Shown: positions 34,955 through 45,171 of the stretch, piece after piece | Numbering within the stretch: the stretch's first letter is position 1 | Layout of the letters: the number at the start of each line of letters is the position of its first letter | NCBI GenBank assembly: GCA_028821145.1 | Contig: JAPPHC010000021.1 | Location: forward strand, 1 to 64,000 | Direction: 5' to 3' | From: Gammaproteobacteria bacterium | Lineage (GTDB): Bacteria > Pseudomonadota > Gammaproteobacteria > Steroidobacterales > Foliamicaceae | DNA: 64,000 nucleotides | The notes under the pieces: generated by a model | The model's input: the letters and a program-made list of their open reading frames with translations, nothing else | Told to the model about the DNA's origin: nothing | Databases searched by the model: none | Program-made: the position numbers and the translations under genes

Positions 34955-35540
34955 TTTCGGCCTCCCCGCGCTGCACCTTGAGCGCCGCCCGCAGCCGGAT
35001 GAGGCTGCGGCGGATACGCGTCTTGACGGTTCCCAAGGGCATATTCAGGCGTTTCGCGATCTCGCTATGTGAATAGCCTTCGTAAAGGGACAGCGAAAGG
35101 ATTTCCCTTTCGTTCCCGGACAGCTCGCGCAGCAGCGGTTCGACCCGCATCATTTCGAGCTGCGCGTCGAGCCGGGCCTGGTCGCTGCTGTTCTGGTCCA
35201 CCTCGTCGCCCACCAGCGGCACGCCGCCGGAAAAACGGGCCTCGTGGCGGACCTGGTCCACGATCCGCCGGCGCGCGACCGTGAGCACGAAGGTCAGTTC
35301 GCTGCCGCGATCGGGGCGGAACCGCCCGGCGCTGGACCAAAGCGAAAGGAAGGCTTCCTGCACCGACTCCTGGGCGATCGGTGAGGCACCGAAGTAGCGC
35401 CGCGCCAGCGACCAGACCAGGTCGCCGTACTGGTCCACGAGTTCGGTCATGGCGCCCGGGTCGCCGTCCGCGATCCGCTCGAGGATCGCGCGCCCGGGCG
35501 CAGGCGTAGCGCCGGCCGTTGCCGCCTTGCCCCTGTTCAC
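34941..35540 (-). CDS. ECF-type RNA polymerase sigma factor
   Basis: A 199-residue sigma-70-family factor. Region 2 covers about 25-95 (ELVDQYGDLVWSLARRYF, then ESVQEAFLSLWSSAGRF and VLTVARRRIVDQVR). Region 4 covers about 130-185 (LSGNEREILSLSLYEGYSHS, then IAKRLNMPLGTVKTRIRR). I use the GTG at 35540. The frame stays open to an ATG at 35678, but those extra residues cross the region facing the divergent gene and look non-coding. It heads the nine-gene operon and probably drives it, as such factors usually autoregulate. I cannot identify its own promoter with confidence. Confidence 0.85.
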   Translation of the reverse strand: MNRGKAATAGATPAPGRAILERIADGDPGAMTELVDQYGDLVWSLARRYFGASPIAQESVQEAFLSLWSSAGRFRPDRGSELTFVLTVARRRIVDQVRHEARFSGGVPLVGDEVDQNSSDQARLDAQLEMMRVEPLLRELSGNEREILSLSLYEGYSHSEIAKRLNMPLGTVKTRIRRSLIRLRAALKVQRGEAENDAG

Positions 35541-35656
35541 GCGATCATCCAAGCAGTCGTTCGGACCCGAGAAAGACCGGATTGTATTCGCAGCGAGGTC
35601 CGGGCGGGTCGGTCTGGCATAGACTGAGGCGAGCGCAGCCTTGAGGGCGGGAAAGC

Positions 35657-37438
<1,782 letters not shown>

Positions 37439-37442
37439 CTCC

Positions 37443-37514
37443 GGAGCGAGGGCGTCTCGCCCTCGAAATCAGCCAGCGCTTTGTGCACTACCGAGGGCGA
37501 GACGCCCTCGCTCC
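37443..37514. repeat. perfect 23-bp palindrome of the GAGGGCG family
   Basis: Arms 37443-37465 and 37492-37514 are exact inverted copies enclosing a 26-base centre. Each arm is itself nearly palindromic (GAGGGCG, three bases, CGCCCTC). It lies four bases after the thioredoxin-domain gene and before the VOC gene. It resembles REP-type elements and differs from the A-F family. A half copy is at 21228. Confidence 0.85.
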
Positions 37515-37557
37515 AAGCGTGGTATAAACGCGCACTTCAACCAAAGGAGTCGAACTC

Positions 37558-38052
37558 ATGAATTCAGCACCCCGAATCCGGAACATCGTCAAACGCACCA
37601 CGCTGATCGTCCGGGACATGGAGAAGAGCCGCCGCTGGTACGAGCACGTGCTGGGGATGAAGGCCTGGATCGACATGCCCTACACACTTTCGGGCAAGGG
37701 CATAGCCGCGGGCAAGAAGGGCGATGTCACGCACCTGGTGATCATGCAGTGCGAAGACCCCAGGATCGGAATGATCGGCCTGCTGCAATGGGTGGACCCG
37801 CCGCTTCCGGCGCCGGAGATTCCAACCTCGGTTGGGTACGGGACGCCGGTTTTCGTGGTCGATACGGAAGACGCGGCGGAGGTTGCGCGCAGGGCCGCCG
37901 AGCTGGGCACGCGGGTGCATACGCCGGAGAGGACTTTCAAGGTCACGGGGTCCAAGGGCGAGACGCGGCATCTGCTGGGGTGCGCGATCTTCGATCCGGA
38001 CGGCTATTTTTACGAGTGCAACCAGGTGCTGCGTATCGACGATCCCGAGTAG
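37558..38052 (+). CDS. VOC-family protein (glyoxalase/bleomycin resistance fold)
   Basis: A 164-residue protein. KRTTLIVRDMEKSRRWYEHV followed by LGMKAW is the classic first betaalphabetabetabeta unit of vicinal-oxygen-chelate proteins. The second unit has GTPVFVVDTEDAAEVARRA and ends FDPDGYFYECNQ with the metal-binding Glu. Members include glyoxalases, dioxygenases and resistance proteins. This one is not assignable further. AAAGGAG lies upstream of the ATG. It stands alone between the palindrome at 37443 and lgt. Confidence 0.85.
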   Translation: MNSAPRIRNIVKRTTLIVRDMEKSRRWYEHVLGMKAWIDMPYTLSGKGIAAGKKGDVTHLVIMQCEDPRIGMIGLLQWVDPPLPAPEIPTSVGYGTPVFVVDTEDAAEVARRAAELGTRVHTPERTFKVTGSKGETRHLLGCAIFDPDGYFYECNQVLRIDDPE

Positions 38053-38098
38053 CGCGGTTCCCTGTTCCTCGGGGTCGGGCTGCTAGACTTCGGGCGAG

Positions 38099-38890
38099 AT
38101 GATCGAATATCCGCAGTTCGATCCTGTTGCGCTGCGCATCGGGTCGCTGGCGATACGGTGGTACGGGCTGACGTACCTGTTCGGCTTCGTCGCCGCCTTG
38201 TGGCTCGCGCACCGGCAGGCGCGTCGGCCCGGCAGCACGTTCACGCCGGTAATGGTCCAGGACCTGATCTTCTACTCCTGCCTGGGCGTGATCGCGGGCG
38301 GGCGCCTGGGCTACCTCCTCTTCTACGGCTGGCAGCAGATATTCGACGATCCGCTCTATATCGTGCGGATCTGGGAAGGCGGCATGTCGTTTCACGGCGG
38401 GCTGCTGGGCGTGTGCGCCGCCGTTCTCCTGTTCGCCCGCAAGCACTCGAAGACGTTCGTCGAAACCGCGGATTTCGTCGTTCCGCTGGTGCCGATCGGC
38501 CTGGGCGCCGGGCGTATCGGCAATTTCATCAACGGCGAACTCTGGGGCAAGCCCAGCGACGCGCCCTGGGCGTTCATCGTGGACGGCGTCGGCCGGCATC
38601 CAACGCAGCTGTACGAGGCTTTTCTCGAGGGACTGGTACTGTTCGTCGTGCTTTGGTGGTATACGGCCCGGCCCCTGCCGTCCGGCGCACGGCGCGACCT
38701 GGGACGCGCCACCGGACTGTTCCTGGCCGGCTACGGGATTTTCCGGCTCCTGGTGGAGTTCCTGCGCGTGCCGGACGCGCACATCGGCTACCTGGCCTTC
38801 AACTGGCTGACCATGGGGCAGCTTTTGAGCCTGCCGATGATCGGCTTCGGCCTGTGGCTGCTCGCCCGGCGGGCGCCACGGCCGGGTTAG
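38099..38890 (+). CDS. lgt: prolipoprotein diacylglyceryl transferase
   Basis: A 263-residue inner-membrane enzyme that moves diacylglycerol from phosphatidylglycerol to the lipobox cysteine of prolipoproteins. Seven membrane helices are visible. Key motifs are [12 protein letters not shown] near the N-terminus, [11 protein letters not shown] with the HGG block, and [15 protein letters not shown], the Lgt signature with its essential Arg and Asn. The C-terminal block has [16 protein letters not shown]. lgt-thyA is a conserved gammaproteobacterial pair and thyA follows after 20 bases. Several genes in this window encode lipoproteins that would need it. Confidence 0.97.
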   Translation: MIEYPQFDPVALRIGSLAIRWYGLTYLFGFVAALWLAHRQARRPGSTFTPVMVQDLIFYSCLGVIAGGRLGYLLFYGWQQIFDDPLYIVRIWEGGMSFHGGLLGVCAAVLLFARKHSKTFVETADFVVPLVPIGLGAGRIGNFINGELWGKPSDAPWAFIVDGVGRHPTQLYEAFLEGLVLFVVLWWYTARPLPSGARRDLGRATGLFLAGYGIFRLLVEFLRVPDAHIGYLAFNWLTMGQLLSLPMIGFGLWLLARRAPRPG

Positions 38891-38910
38891 GACCTGCCAG
38901 CACCAAGCGC

Positions 38911-39705
38911 ATGCGGCAATACCTCAGTCTTCTCGAGGAGGTACTGGAAACCGGAACCGAGCGCCGCGACCGCACCGGCACGGGCACCCGGGCGCTGTTC
39001 GGGCGGCAGCTTCGCTTCGACCTGGCCGAGGGCTTTCCCATGCTCACCACCAAGAGGCTTCCGCTGCGGGTGATCGCGGTCGAACTGCTGTGGTTCCTGC
39101 GCGGCGGCACCAACGTGCGCTGGCTGCAGGAGCGCGGCGTGAAGATCTGGAACGAGTGGGCCGACGAGGACGGCAACCTGGGGCCGGTTTACGGGGCGCA
39201 ATGGCGGCGCTGGCCGGACGGCAACGGCGGCGCGATCGACCAGGTGGACCAGGCGCTGGAAATGATCCGAACCGACCCTCACTCGCGAAGAATCATCATC
39301 AACGCCTGGAACGTTGCCGAGATTCCGCGAATGAAACTCCCGCCCTGCCACATGATGCTGCAGCTGCACGTCAGCGGCGGCAGGCTGTCGGGCCAGCTCT
39401 ACCAGCGCAGCGCCGACCTGTTCCTGGGCGTTCCCTTCAATATCGCATCGTATGCCCTGCTGCTTTCCATGATGGCGGACCAGACGGCGCTCAAGCCCGG
39501 CGATTTCGTCTGGACCGGCGGCGACTGCCACCTCTACAGCAACCACTACGAACAGGCGCGCGAGCAACTGTCCCGCGAGCCGCGCCCCCTTCCCGAACTG
39601 CAGATCAGGGCGGGACGCAAATCGATCGACGACTACGTGGAAACCGACTTCGAGCTGATCGGCTACGATCCGCACCCCCATATTCCGGCGCCGATTTCGG
39701 TATGA
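38911..39705 (+). CDS. thyA: thymidylate synthase
   Basis: A 264-residue enzyme that methylates dUMP to dTMP with methylenetetrahydrofolate. Length and the active-site Cys146 in [15 protein letters not shown] coincide with the E. coli enzyme. [11 protein letters not shown], the Arg block [11 protein letters not shown] and FNIASYALL are in place. The ATG at 38911 follows lgt by 20 bases. The open frame continues upstream through lgt, but that part is not coding. The stop overlaps an in-frame ATG (39702) of the next gene, although that gene more likely begins at 39729. Confidence 0.98.
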   Translation: MRQYLSLLEEVLETGTERRDRTGTGTRALFGRQLRFDLAEGFPMLTTKRLPLRVIAVELLWFLRGGTNVRWLQERGVKIWNEWADEDGNLGPVYGAQWRRWPDGNGGAIDQVDQALEMIRTDPHSRRIIINAWNVAEIPRMKLPPCHMMLQLHVSGGRLSGQLYQRSADLFLGVPFNIASYALLLSMMADQTALKPGDFVWTGGDCHLYSNHYEQAREQLSREPRPLPELQIRAGRKSIDDYVETDFELIGYDPHPHIPAPISV

Positions 39706-39728
39706 AGTACATCAGACAGGAGAAATAC

Positions 39729-40679
39729 ATGAGCAACAAGCCAGACCCCGCGAACCAGTCCGGCCTCGACAGGCGCACGGTCCTGAAGGGCCTGGGCGCG
39801 GGCGCGCTGGGAGCGTCGGCGCTTTCCGGATGCGCGGCCGAGCAAGGCGCGCCGCGCGAACCGCTGGACCTCAACGATCCCGTTTCGCGCTTTCGCGCGC
39901 GGGTCAAGGTGTTCGGTTCACTGGCCGAGGAAACGGTGCACCGCGTCTCGCGCGGTCACGTCTGGGGCTATGTCCACGAGGGCAACCTCGAGCCGCTGTT
40001 CAGCATGATCAACTACAACGTGACCCGCTGGCGGCAGGCGGAAGAGCACAAGTTTGTGGCCACGATGAACGAAACGGCGCTCTTTACCCGCTTCGACACG
40101 GACGAGGTGATCGACCACTGGGACAACATCTACACCGGGGAAACGGTCGAAGTCCAGCACTACTTCACCGGGCCGATCACCGTCGAGAACACGCTGGAGG
40201 GAACGATCACCGACGAAACCGCAACGATGAAGCCGAAGAACATGGAATGGTGGACGGTGGGCGGCAGGCTGTTCATTCCGATTCGCTCGCAATTCCGGTT
40301 TCCCAACCCGCTGCGTCCGGAAGTCTGGCCCAAGGCCTCCGTGGGGCCCATCTTTCACTGGGACTCGTTCATGTTCCTGATGGCGGAACTCGCCGACGTC
40401 GAGAACCCGGAACTGGCCAGGGCGCCGGCGATCAGCCACTATCAGGAAACCCTGAACTGGAACCACTGGATGCTCATGGGACAGCGGCCCGGGCGCCAGC
40501 TCTCCCGTGGCTACGGCTGCAAGCTGGACAGTCTCGAGGAGATGCCCGCCAAGCTGCGCGCCACGCTGGAGGAACACGCGCCGGAAATGTTCGATCTCGA
40601 GAACTGGACCGAAGTGAGGGACGACATGAAGGAATTCATCAAGAACCGGACGCCCGCGTCGGTCGAGCCGGAAGAATGA
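39729..40679 (+). CDS. DUF1838-family protein, Tat-exported
   Basis: A 316-residue protein. DRRTVLKGLGAGALGASALSG (about 14-34) is a twin-arginine signal followed by a Cys (SGCA), so it may be a Tat lipoprotein. The start at 39729 has AGGAG six bases upstream, stronger than the alternative ATG at 39702. The mature part matches the DUF1838 family, with a long Trp/His-rich domain (EWWTVGGRLFIPIRSQFRF, FHWDSFMFLMAELADV). Its function is not known. The stop overlaps the apaG start by four bases, so it is co-transcribed with genes of unrelated housekeeping roles. Confidence 0.8.
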   Translation: MSNKPDPANQSGLDRRTVLKGLGAGALGASALSGCAAEQGAPREPLDLNDPVSRFRARVKVFGSLAEETVHRVSRGHVWGYVHEGNLEPLFSMINYNVTRWRQAEEHKFVATMNETALFTRFDTDEVIDHWDNIYTGETVEVQHYFTGPITVENTLEGTITDETATMKPKNMEWWTVGGRLFIPIRSQFRFPNPLRPEVWPKASVGPIFHWDSFMFLMAELADVENPELARAPAISHYQETLNWNHWMLMGQRPGRQLSRGYGCKLDSLEEMPAKLRATLEEHAPEMFDLENWTEVRDDMKEFIKNRTPASVEPEE

Positions 40680-41047
40680 TCTCGGGCGACGACATTCTCG
40701 TCGAGGTGGAGCCGGCCTACCTGGGGCAGGATTCGCAGGGCGACCGCTACGTATTCAGCTACACGATCACGATTTCCAATCGAGGCGGAGAGCCCGCCCG
40801 GCTGCTGACGCGGCACTGGATCATCACCGACGGCAACGGGCACGTCGAGGAGGTGTTCGGGGACGGCGTAGTGGGCGAGCAGCCCCGGCTGCTCCCGGGC
40901 GAAAGCCACAGCTACACCAGCGGCGCAATCATCGATACGCCGTTCGGGACAATGCAGGGGAGCTACGGCATGGTCACGGACGGCGGCCAGGACTTCAAGG
41001 CGCCGATCCCGGTCTTCCGCCTTCAGACCCCCGGCGTCCTGCACTGA
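40676..41047 (+). CDS. apaG: ApaG protein
   Basis: A 123-residue beta-sandwich protein of the ApaG (DUF525) family. Hallmarks are YLGQDSQGDRYVFSYTITI, LLTRHWIITDGNG, GVVGEQPRLLPGESHSYTSG and TPFGTMQGSYGMV. ApaG folds like fibronectin III and has been linked to nucleotide or pyrophosphate binding and to divalent metal resistance. Its precise role is unsettled. The ATG overlaps the previous stop by four bases and apaH follows after 16 bases, the classic apaGH pair. Confidence 0.95.
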   Translation: MISGDDILVEVEPAYLGQDSQGDRYVFSYTITISNRGGEPARLLTRHWIITDGNGHVEEVFGDGVVGEQPRLLPGESHSYTSGAIIDTPFGTMQGSYGMVTDGGQDFKAPIPVFRLQTPGVLH

Positions 41048-41063
41048 TCCGGTAGCCCCACCG

Positions 41064-41834
41064 ATGGCGGTTTGGGCGGTGGGGGACGTGCAGGGGTGTC
41101 TCGGGCCCCTGGACGAGTTGCTGGACCGGATCGGGTTCGAGCCGGGGCGCGACCGGCTGTGGTTCTGCGGCGACCTGGTCAATCGCGGGCCGGACTCGGC
41201 GGGCGTGCTGACGCGGGTCCGCGAACTGAAGGACGCGGTCGTCGTCGTGCTCGGCAACCACGACCTGCACTGGCTGGCGCAAAAGGTTCACGAGCAGGAT
41301 GCCGAAGTGCGCGCGCATGCGGAATGGCTGCGCAAGCAGCCGCTGGCGCATTTCGACGCGGACCTGAATTGCCTGCTGGTGCATGCCGGGGTGTTGCCCG
41401 GCTGGGACCTGGAGCACGCGCTGGCGCGGGCCGCGGAGGTGGAGAGCGTGCTGCGGGACGCGCACTATCGGGACTTCCTGGCCGACATGTACGGCAACGT
41501 GCCCAATTGCTGGCAGGACGAGCTTTCGGGAACCCGGCGCCTGCGGATGATCGTCAACGCCTTCACGCGGATGCGGATGGTGGATGCGCAGGGCCGGCTG
41601 GATTTTTCGTACAAGGGGCCGCCCGGCAAACAGCCGCCCTATCTCGCTCCCTGGTTCGCGCGCGTGGGAAAACTGCCGACCGGCTGCAGGGTCGTGTTCG
41701 GGCACTGGTCGGCGCTGGGGTGCTTCGTTACCGATCGCCATATCGCGCTGGATTCGGGCTGCGTCTGGGGCGGATCGCTGGCCGCGGTCCGGCTGGACGG
41801 CCCACCCCGATGCGTCAGCGTGCCCGGTCTCTGA
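41064..41834 (+). CDS. apaH: bis(5'-nucleosyl)-tetraphosphatase, symmetrical
   Basis: A 256-residue metallophosphoesterase that splits diadenosine tetraphosphate into two ADP. Motifs are GDVQGCLGPLDELL (7-20), FCGDLVNRGPDSAGVL (34-49) and VVLGNHDLHWLA (61-72), then LVHAGVLPGW and FGHWSALGC. Length matches the family (about 270). In most gammaproteobacteria apaGH follows rsmA on the same strand. Here it points towards rsmA, with element D between them. Confidence 0.96.
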   Translation: MAVWAVGDVQGCLGPLDELLDRIGFEPGRDRLWFCGDLVNRGPDSAGVLTRVRELKDAVVVVLGNHDLHWLAQKVHEQDAEVRAHAEWLRKQPLAHFDADLNCLLVHAGVLPGWDLEHALARAAEVESVLRDAHYRDFLADMYGNVPNCWQDELSGTRRLRMIVNAFTRMRMVDAQGRLDFSYKGPPGKQPPYLAPWFARVGKLPTGCRVVFGHWSALGCFVTDRHIALDSGCVWGGSLAAVRLDGPPRCVSVPGL

Positions 41835-41846
41835 CGCTTCGATCCC

Positions 41847-41946
41847 GCCCTTCTTTTGCCCGCCTCCTCGTTGGAGACGCCATCCTGGCTCGATTCTCGC
41901 TGTCCCTGCTCCAACGCTCCCACGAGGAGGCGGGCAAAAGAAGGGC
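41847..41946 (-). repeat. palindromic element D, between apaH and rsmA
   Basis: Arms 41847-41876 and 41917-41946 (30 bp, one mismatch) enclose a 40-base centre that on the minus strand nearly equals that of element B (starting CGTTGGAGCAGG). The element begins 12 bases after the apaH stop and ends eight before the rsmA stop. The 12 bases preceding it on the plus strand (CGCTTCGATCCC) also flank element A. Confidence 0.9.
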
Positions 41947-41954
41947 TTACGTAG

Positions 41955-42710
41955 CTAGTCGAGGTGTTCGGAGAGGCGGAGGTAGGCTTCTACGTCGATC
42001 TGCTCGGGGCGCTTGGTGGGGTCGATGCCGGCCGTGGTGATCTGCTCACGGTCGGCCAGGCCGCGCAGGGCGTTGGCGACGGTTTTGCGGCGCTGCGAGA
42101 AAGCCTGGCGCACGACGCGATCGAAGGTGTCGGGGCGGTGGATGCGGTAGCGTGAATCGGGCGTCAGCCTGACCACCATCGAATGCACCTTCGGGGGAGG
42201 CTCGAACGCAACCGGCGCAACCGAAAAGCACGGCTCGGCCCGGCAGCGGACCGCCGCCGTGACGGACAGGCGGCCGTAGCGTCGGCTGCCCGGTGGCGCG
42301 CACAGCCGCTCGGCCACTTCGCGCTGCAGCATGACCGTCATGTCGCGGAACCCGGCCGCGCTCTCAAGCAGGCGGAACAGCAGGGGCGTGCTCAGGTAAT
42401 AGGGCAGATTGCCGATCAGGCGCAGGTCCGGGATCTTGAGCGCCGCGTAATCGAACTCGAGTGCGTCCGCCAGGTGCACGCTCAGACGCTCGTGGGGAAA
42501 ACTCGCGCGCAGTCCCTGCGCCAGCGCCGGATCGATCTCCACCGCGTGAACGATCGCCCCCCTTGACAGCAAAGGACCGGTCAGCGCGCCGCGGCCCGGA
42601 CCGATCTCGACGAAATGTTCGCCGGCGCCGGGCGCCGTCGTCGTGACGATTTGCTGAATTACCGAGGCGTCGGTGAGAAAGTGCTGCCCCAGCCGGGGAC
42701 GCCGCTTCAT
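41955..42710 (-). CDS. rsmA: 16S rRNA (adenine-N6)-dimethyltransferase
   Basis: A 251-residue SAM-dependent enzyme that dimethylates two adjacent adenines near the 3' end of 16S rRNA (the KsgA sites). PRLGQHFLTDASVIQQIV opens the protein, VEIGPGRGALT is the SAM motif, IGNLPYYLSTPLL is the catalytic NLPY motif and AFEPPPKVHSMVVRL marks the C-terminal domain. The ATG at 42710 overlaps the pdxA stop (ATGA). The C-terminus is convergent with apaH. Confidence 0.97.
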   Translation of the reverse strand: MKRRPRLGQHFLTDASVIQQIVTTTAPGAGEHFVEIGPGRGALTGPLLSRGAIVHAVEIDPALAQGLRASFPHERLSVHLADALEFDYAALKIPDLRLIGNLPYYLSTPLLFRLLESAAGFRDMTVMLQREVAERLCAPPGSRRYGRLSVTAAVRCRAEPCFSVAPVAFEPPPKVHSMVVRLTPDSRYRIHRPDTFDRVVRQAFSQRRKTVANALRGLADREQITTAGIDPTKRPEQIDVEAYLRLSEHLD

Positions 42711-43705
42711 TGTTCCGGATGACCCGACCTGCGCCGCACCATGCGCGCGGCCGCCGCCACGGCCTGGACCAGGCTGCCTTCGTCGGCCTTCCCGGTGCCC
42801 GCGAGATCGAAAGCGGTGCCGTGGTCCACGGAGGTGCGGACGAACGGCAGGCCCAGCGTTACGTTCACCGCCTGGCCGAAGCCCGCGTGCTTGATGACCG
42901 GCAGGCCCTGGTCGTGGTACATCGCCAGCACTGCGTCCTGCCCGGCGAGATTGCCCCGCGTAAAGGCCGTGTCGGCCGGCCAGGGTCCGGTCACGCCCGG
43001 ATCGCCGAATTCGGCAATCGCTCTCGCCACGACATCGCGATCCTCGGCGCCCAGTTCGCCATCCTCGCCGGCATGCGGATTGAGTCCGAGAACCGCCACC
43101 CGCGGTCTGCCTATTCCAAAATCGCGCTTCAGTCCCCGCACCAGCACGTCGAGAACGGCGCCCAGGCGCTCGCGGGTAACGGCCCCGGGCACTGCGCTCA
43201 ACGGAATATGCGTCGTGGCCAGAGCCACCCTCAGCGGCGTGCGCCCGGGCCCCGTCTCGCCGGCCAGCAGCATGACCGGCATGGGCGCGCCGCTGAGCCG
43301 CGCCAGGTATTCCGTATGTCCCATGAAATCCAGGCCGGCCTTGCGCATGACCGCCTTGTTGACCGGTCCTGTCACGAGCGCATCGAACTCCCCGCTCAGG
43401 CACCCCTTCACGCCCCGCTCTATCGCCGCCAGCACGGCGGGTGCGTTGCGGGCGTCCGCCCGGCCCGCCCGGCACGGATGAGCGAGCGGCAGGGATGCGA
43501 TGCTCAAGCCGGGTGCGCGGTCGCGGGACTCGTACGAACCGGCCGGAAAGTCGCGTTCCAGCAATTCCGCGCGTTCGCGCAGCACGCGCGGGTCGGCGAG
43601 CAACACGATATCGAAGCAGCTCAGTTCACGGGCCGCCTTGATTACGATGTCCGGCCCGATTCCGGCCGGTTCGCCCACGCTGACCGCCAGTCTAGGGCCG
43701 CGCAT
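42707..43705 (-). CDS. pdxA: 4-hydroxythreonine-4-phosphate dehydrogenase
   Basis: A 332-residue enzyme of pyridoxal phosphate synthesis that oxidises 4-phosphohydroxy-L-threonine. VSVGEPAGIGPDIVIKA opens the protein. Zinc ligands and substrate residues appear in VMRKAGLDFMGHTEYLA, VALATTHIPLS, GLNPHAGEDGELG and AMYHDQGLPVIKH. PdxA paralogues also act on 4-phosphothreonate in catabolic islands, but the surA-pdxA-rsmA context marks this one as the biosynthetic enzyme. It lies 18 bases after surA. Confidence 0.95.
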   Translation of the reverse strand: MRGPRLAVSVGEPAGIGPDIVIKAARELSCFDIVLLADPRVLRERAELLERDFPAGSYESRDRAPGLSIASLPLAHPCRAGRADARNAPAVLAAIERGVKGCLSGEFDALVTGPVNKAVMRKAGLDFMGHTEYLARLSGAPMPVMLLAGETGPGRTPLRVALATTHIPLSAVPGAVTRERLGAVLDVLVRGLKRDFGIGRPRVAVLGLNPHAGEDGELGAEDRDVVARAIAEFGDPGVTGPWPADTAFTRGNLAGQDAVLAMYHDQGLPVIKHAGFGQAVNVTLGLPFVRTSVDHGTAFDLAGTGKADEGSLVQAVAAAARMVRRRSGHPEQ

Positions 43706-43723
43706 TGTGTTTGCAGGCCCTCG

Positions 43724-45007
43724 CTACTTCTTGTATTCCACGAAAGCCTCGGCCCGCAGCCGTTGCAGCCAAAGCTGGGTTTCCTCCTGCACCTTGCGCT
43801 CCCGCAAGGCCAGCGCGGCGCGCTGCCGGCGCACGTCCTCGCTCACGTCCTGCATGCGGGTTCCGGAACGTTGCGCAATATGCCATCCGAAGGAGCTGCG
43901 TATGGGTTCGCTGATCTCGTCGCCCTCAAGCTCCGCCACGCCGGCGGCGAATGCGGGATCGAGGTCCTCGGGAGACACCCATCCCAGCATGCCGCCCTCG
44001 GCGGCGGAACCGGGGTCGGCCGAGTAAGCTCGGGCCAGGGCGCCGAAGCTCTCACCGGCCAGGATCTGCTCTCGAATTTCGGCAATCTCGTCTCGGGTCG
44101 CTCCGTCGTCGCGTATCTCGTTCGGCTGAAGCAGTATGTGCCTGAGTTCCCACTGCTCCTGAATAATGGGGTCCCCGCCGCGTGTTTCGTCCAGGCGCAC
44201 CACGTTCACTCCGCTGCCCGTCGTGATCAGCTCGGCCACGTCGCCGGGCTTGAGCTGAATGACATGCGCGACGAATGCGGTGGGCAGCGCATTGCGTTTG
44301 CGCCAGCCCAGGCTGCCGCCCTGCAGCGCGTTCTGCGCCTCCGAATAGGCGATTGCCAGTTCGGCGAAGCTCTCCCCTTCCAGCACGCGCTGACGCAACC
44401 TCTCCGCACGCTCGCGGGCCGCTTCGCGCTGACCCGCGGTGGCGTTCAGCGGCGTGCCGATCAGAATGTGCGACACCAGGTACTCCCGGTTGGCCTCCTC
44501 CCCGGCCTCGGCGCCGCGCAGGAAATCGTCCACTTCCCTGGGGTTGAGGAATACCCGGACGTCGCGCTGCCGGAGCGTGTCCAGTTCGATCTGCGCCCTC
44601 AGTTCCTCGCGGTAGCGGGCGTACTCGATGCCCTGCTCGGCCAGCACGTCCGGAAGATCGCTCAGTTCGACCCCGTTCTGCTGGGCCACGAAGCCGAGCG
44701 CCCGGTTGACCTGCTCGTCGGAAATCTCGATGCCGAGACGCGTGGCGCGCTGCAGTTGTATTTCCCGCAGGACCAGCCGCTCCAGCACTTGCGATTCGAG
44801 CACTGCCGAAGGCGGTGACCTGAGGCCTTGGGCGCGAATGTTGGCACGTACGCCGGCAAGTTCCCGGTCCAGTTCGCTGGTCAGGACAACGCCGTCATTG
44901 ACGACAGCGGCGATGCCGTCCAGAAACTCGCCATCATCGCTGAGCTGCGCCCCCACCGGCCCCGCAACCACCACCAGACACACCAGCACCAGCGCTCCGC
45001 GCCACAC
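43724..45007 (-). CDS. surA: periplasmic chaperone / peptidyl-prolyl isomerase SurA
   Basis: A 427-residue chaperone for outer-membrane proteins. I place the start at the GTG at 45007. It gives WRGALVLVCLVVVAGPVGA as a signal peptide and a length equal to E. coli SurA (428). No ATG lies in frame between here and the lptD stop except inside lptD itself. The N-terminal chaperone domain begins DGIAAVVNDGVVLTSELDRE. The two parvulin domains begin at EYLVSHILIGTP and WELRHILLQP, with GSLGWRKRNALP and GMLGWVSPEDLD as the second signatures. Element E lies directly upstream in the leader and may affect translation. No good ribosome binding site is visible. Confidence 0.93.
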   Translation of the reverse strand: MWRGALVLVCLVVVAGPVGAQLSDDGEFLDGIAAVVNDGVVLTSELDRELAGVRANIRAQGLRSPPSAVLESQVLERLVLREIQLQRATRLGIEISDEQVNRALGFVAQQNGVELSDLPDVLAEQGIEYARYREELRAQIELDTLRQRDVRVFLNPREVDDFLRGAEAGEEANREYLVSHILIGTPLNATAGQREAARERAERLRQRVLEGESFAELAIAYSEAQNALQGGSLGWRKRNALPTAFVAHVIQLKPGDVAELITTGSGVNVVRLDETRGGDPIIQEQWELRHILLQPNEIRDDGATRDEIAEIREQILAGESFGALARAYSADPGSAAEGGMLGWVSPEDLDPAFAAGVAELEGDEISEPIRSSFGWHIAQRSGTRMQDVSEDVRRQRAALALRERKVQEETQLWLQRLRAEAFVEYKK

Positions 45008-45017
45008 GCGCGGGTGA

Positions 45018-45127
45018 GCCTTTTCTTTCCCCCGGTCCTTCCGGGAGTGTTGGAGGCAGGGATGCCGGAACCAAGCTCCATGGATGGATTCATGCGTCTC
45101 CCGGAAGGGCCGGGGGAAAGAAAAGGC
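45018..45127 (+). repeat. palindromic element E, in the surA leader
   Basis: Arms 45018-45047 and 45098-45127 (30 bp, one mismatch) enclose a 50-base centre. The centre begins TGTTGG, contains GGCAGGGATGCC and ends CCATGGATGGATTCATGCGT, matching element C at most positions. It occupies most of the 164-base gap between the lptD stop (45172) and the surA start (45007), and lies antisense to both genes. Confidence 0.92.
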
Positions 45128-45171
45128 GTTGCCGGCAGATGCGTGAATCACGGCGGTTTTGGGGGCTGCTA

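Noticed and set aside
45018-45127. Reading elements A-F as ordinary Rho-independent terminators
   Set aside because: No T tract follows on either strand, the stems are far longer than needed, the centres are conserved, and one copy lies inside a gene.
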